Assembly: GCF_001440035.1 (NCBI RefSeq)
Contig: NZ_LJYG01000085.1
Location: 99,655 to 142,751, forward strand
Direction: 5' to 3'
Origin: Bradyrhizobium manausense
GTDB taxonomy: Bacteria > Pseudomonadota > Alphaproteobacteria > Rhizobiales > Xanthobacteraceae
DNA length: 43,097 nt
Part shown: positions 42,227-43,097 of the stretch, one piece after another
Numbering within the stretch: position 1 is the first letter of the stretch
Layout of the letters: every line of letters starts with the position of its first letter
The notes under the pieces: model-generated
What the model was told of the DNA's origin: nothing
The model's database searches: none
The model's input: only the letters and a program-made list of their open reading frames with translations
Translations under genes and position numbers: made by a program

Positions 42227-42282
42227 ATTTGACGCGCATCCCCGCCCTACTCTGCGCCGAGAATTCAACGGGACCGATTTCC

Positions 42283-42600
42283 ATGCTGCACGCCGCGCTG
42301 CGCTACGGCCTGATTGGGCTGCTCCTGATCACTCCCGCGCTCGCCGCGCAAACCGCCGAACAACGCGGCAAGGCCTATGCGCGCGCCAATTGCGCGCGCT
42401 GCCACGCGATCGACCGTCGTTCCGAAAGCCCGCTCAAGATCGCACCGCCCTTCAGAACCTTGCACCGGCGCTACGCGATCGATTCCCTCGAGGAAGCACT
42501 CGCCGAAGGTATCTATACCGGCCACGCCGACATGCCCGCTTTCGAGCTCGAGCCCGACCAGATCCACGACCTCCTGTCCTATCTCAAGACGCTCGAGTAG
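42283..42600 (+). CDS. Small periplasmic cytochrome c
   Basis: A 105-aa c-type cytochrome. Signal peptide MLHAALRYGLIGLLLITPAL A, heme site Cys37-A-R-Cys40-His41, the distal ligand probably Met84 (GHADMPAF) and a C-terminal helix (PDQIHDLLSYLKTLE). The start at 42283 is chosen because the frame upstream lacks a signal-like sequence. An FNR box precedes it, so it likely serves microaerobic or anaerobic electron transfer. Confidence 0.88.
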   Translation: MLHAALRYGLIGLLLITPALAAQTAEQRGKAYARANCARCHAIDRRSESPLKIAPPFRTLHRRYAIDSLEEALAEGIYTGHADMPAFELEPDQIHDLLSYLKTLE

Positions 42601-42611
42601 CTTTGGAAGCG

Positions 42612-43097
42612 TCACACCGCCTGGACCGTCCAGCCAATCAGCTCCCTGGCAATGCGTGCGAACCCTGCGTCGAACGCTGCGACCGCGGCGGCCGGCTCGA
42701 CCTTGTCGAGCTTCTCGCTGGTCTCGACCAGGCGGGATGCGGTTACCTTACCATTCTTGTCGACGATCCGTGCCGACAGTCCAATCTCGACCCGCGGCTC
42801 GCCGTCCGTGGCAATGCGGAAACGCCTGATGTCGATCAGAAGCTGATATTCCGCCTGCCCCAATTCTGTCGTTCGCAACGGGGCGTGCGCAATATCGTAA
42901 TTCTCGAAGCTGTCGATCAGCCGCGCCTGCACCAGCTTTGGAATGCTGTCGGCCCAGAGGAAATCGGCGAAGCCTTTGATATCGCCAACCGGCGAGAACA
43001 ACATGCGCTGCGTCTGTAGCATCGCGACGGCGGTCGGCTCGGGAATGGCCAGCGATGCCGAGAGCATCTTGCCGGCACCTCCGAGATCTTGTGGCGT
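42612..43097 (-). CDS. ABC-type transport auxiliary lipoprotein component (partial)
   Basis: The visible 161 residues (open at the right edge) resemble the C-terminal part of PqiC/DUF330-type auxiliary lipoproteins that accompany MCE lipid transporters: MLFSPVGDIKGFADFLWADS, IPKLVQARLIDSFENYDIAH, QLLIDIRRFRI and a final helix. The reading frame continues to base 43097 without a start, so the N-terminal lipobox is outside the window. The MlaD-like and ABC genes would be expected to the right. Confidence 0.75.
   Translation of the reverse strand, partial: TPQDLGGAGKMLSASLAIPEPTAVAMLQTQRMLFSPVGDIKGFADFLWADSIPKLVQARLIDSFENYDIAHAPLRTTELGQAEYQLLIDIRRFRIATDGEPRVEIGLSARIVDKNGKVTASRLVETSEKLDKVEPAAAVAAFDAGFARIARELIGWTVQAV

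Overview
The window is high-GC DNA that reads like a soil or plant-associated alphaproteobacterium of the Bradyrhizobium/Rhizobiales type. The signs are several periplasmic-binding-protein transporters (TTT/Bug and TRAP), an FnrN-type regulator with FNR boxes, a nicotinate-dehydrogenase-like Mo hydroxylase and rhizobial-type accessory DNA. The genus is an inference from gene content and protein style.

Left flank (1-7763), dense and intact apart from one gene: a tripartite tricarboxylate transporter locus (tctA partial, tctB broken by three lesions, substrate-binding protein), an enoyl-CoA hydratase and a serine-glyoxylate-type aminotransferase on the minus strand. Divergent from these are a 1002-aa FAD/4Fe-4S 2-hydroxyacid dehydrogenase fusion and a GlcG/HbpS protein. 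Together they look like uptake and oxidation of an organic or hydroxy acid, with the oxo product transaminated.

Accessory block (about 7.8-28.3 kb): a genomic-island-like region with low coding density and many decayed genes. It starts near a tRNA 3'-end-like fragment. It carries a 622-aa tyrosine recombinase with repeated 13-mers around it, and remnants of ISL3, IS110, possible IS21-like ends, hipB with two operator palindromes, a DUF2235 hydrolase, a DUF6036 nucleotidyltransferase, a PIN/VapC toxin and a cytochrome c tail. Inside it lies a better preserved module (15.5-21.6 kb): a coupled three-gene operon ending in a metallophosphoesterase, small unknown proteins, an HTH/zinc-knuckle protein, a proline-rich protein and a ribbon-helix-helix-like protein. 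A 760-aa protein with replicase-like motifs (24.7-27.0 kb) lies further right. Four non-coding sites share the octamer GGTACACC/GGTGTACC, three of them within a longer ATTGGTACACC, and two sit beside long palindromes. This looks like the control circuit of an integrative or plasmid-derived element and is the most novel part of the window.

Right flank (28.4-43.1 kb), again dense: a second enoyl-CoA hydratase, a molybdopterin oxidoreductase, a Bug-type receptor, a two-subunit Mo hydroxylase (2Fe-2S plus Mo subunits) coupled to a signal-less ModA-like protein, an SDR dehydrogenase, a TRAP transporter (dctPQM), two Crp/Fnr regulators, a tiny membrane protein and a c-type cytochrome (both with well-placed FNR boxes), and a partial transport-associated lipoprotein. 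The set suggests catabolism of an aromatic or N-heterocyclic acid next to an oxygen-responsive regulatory patch.
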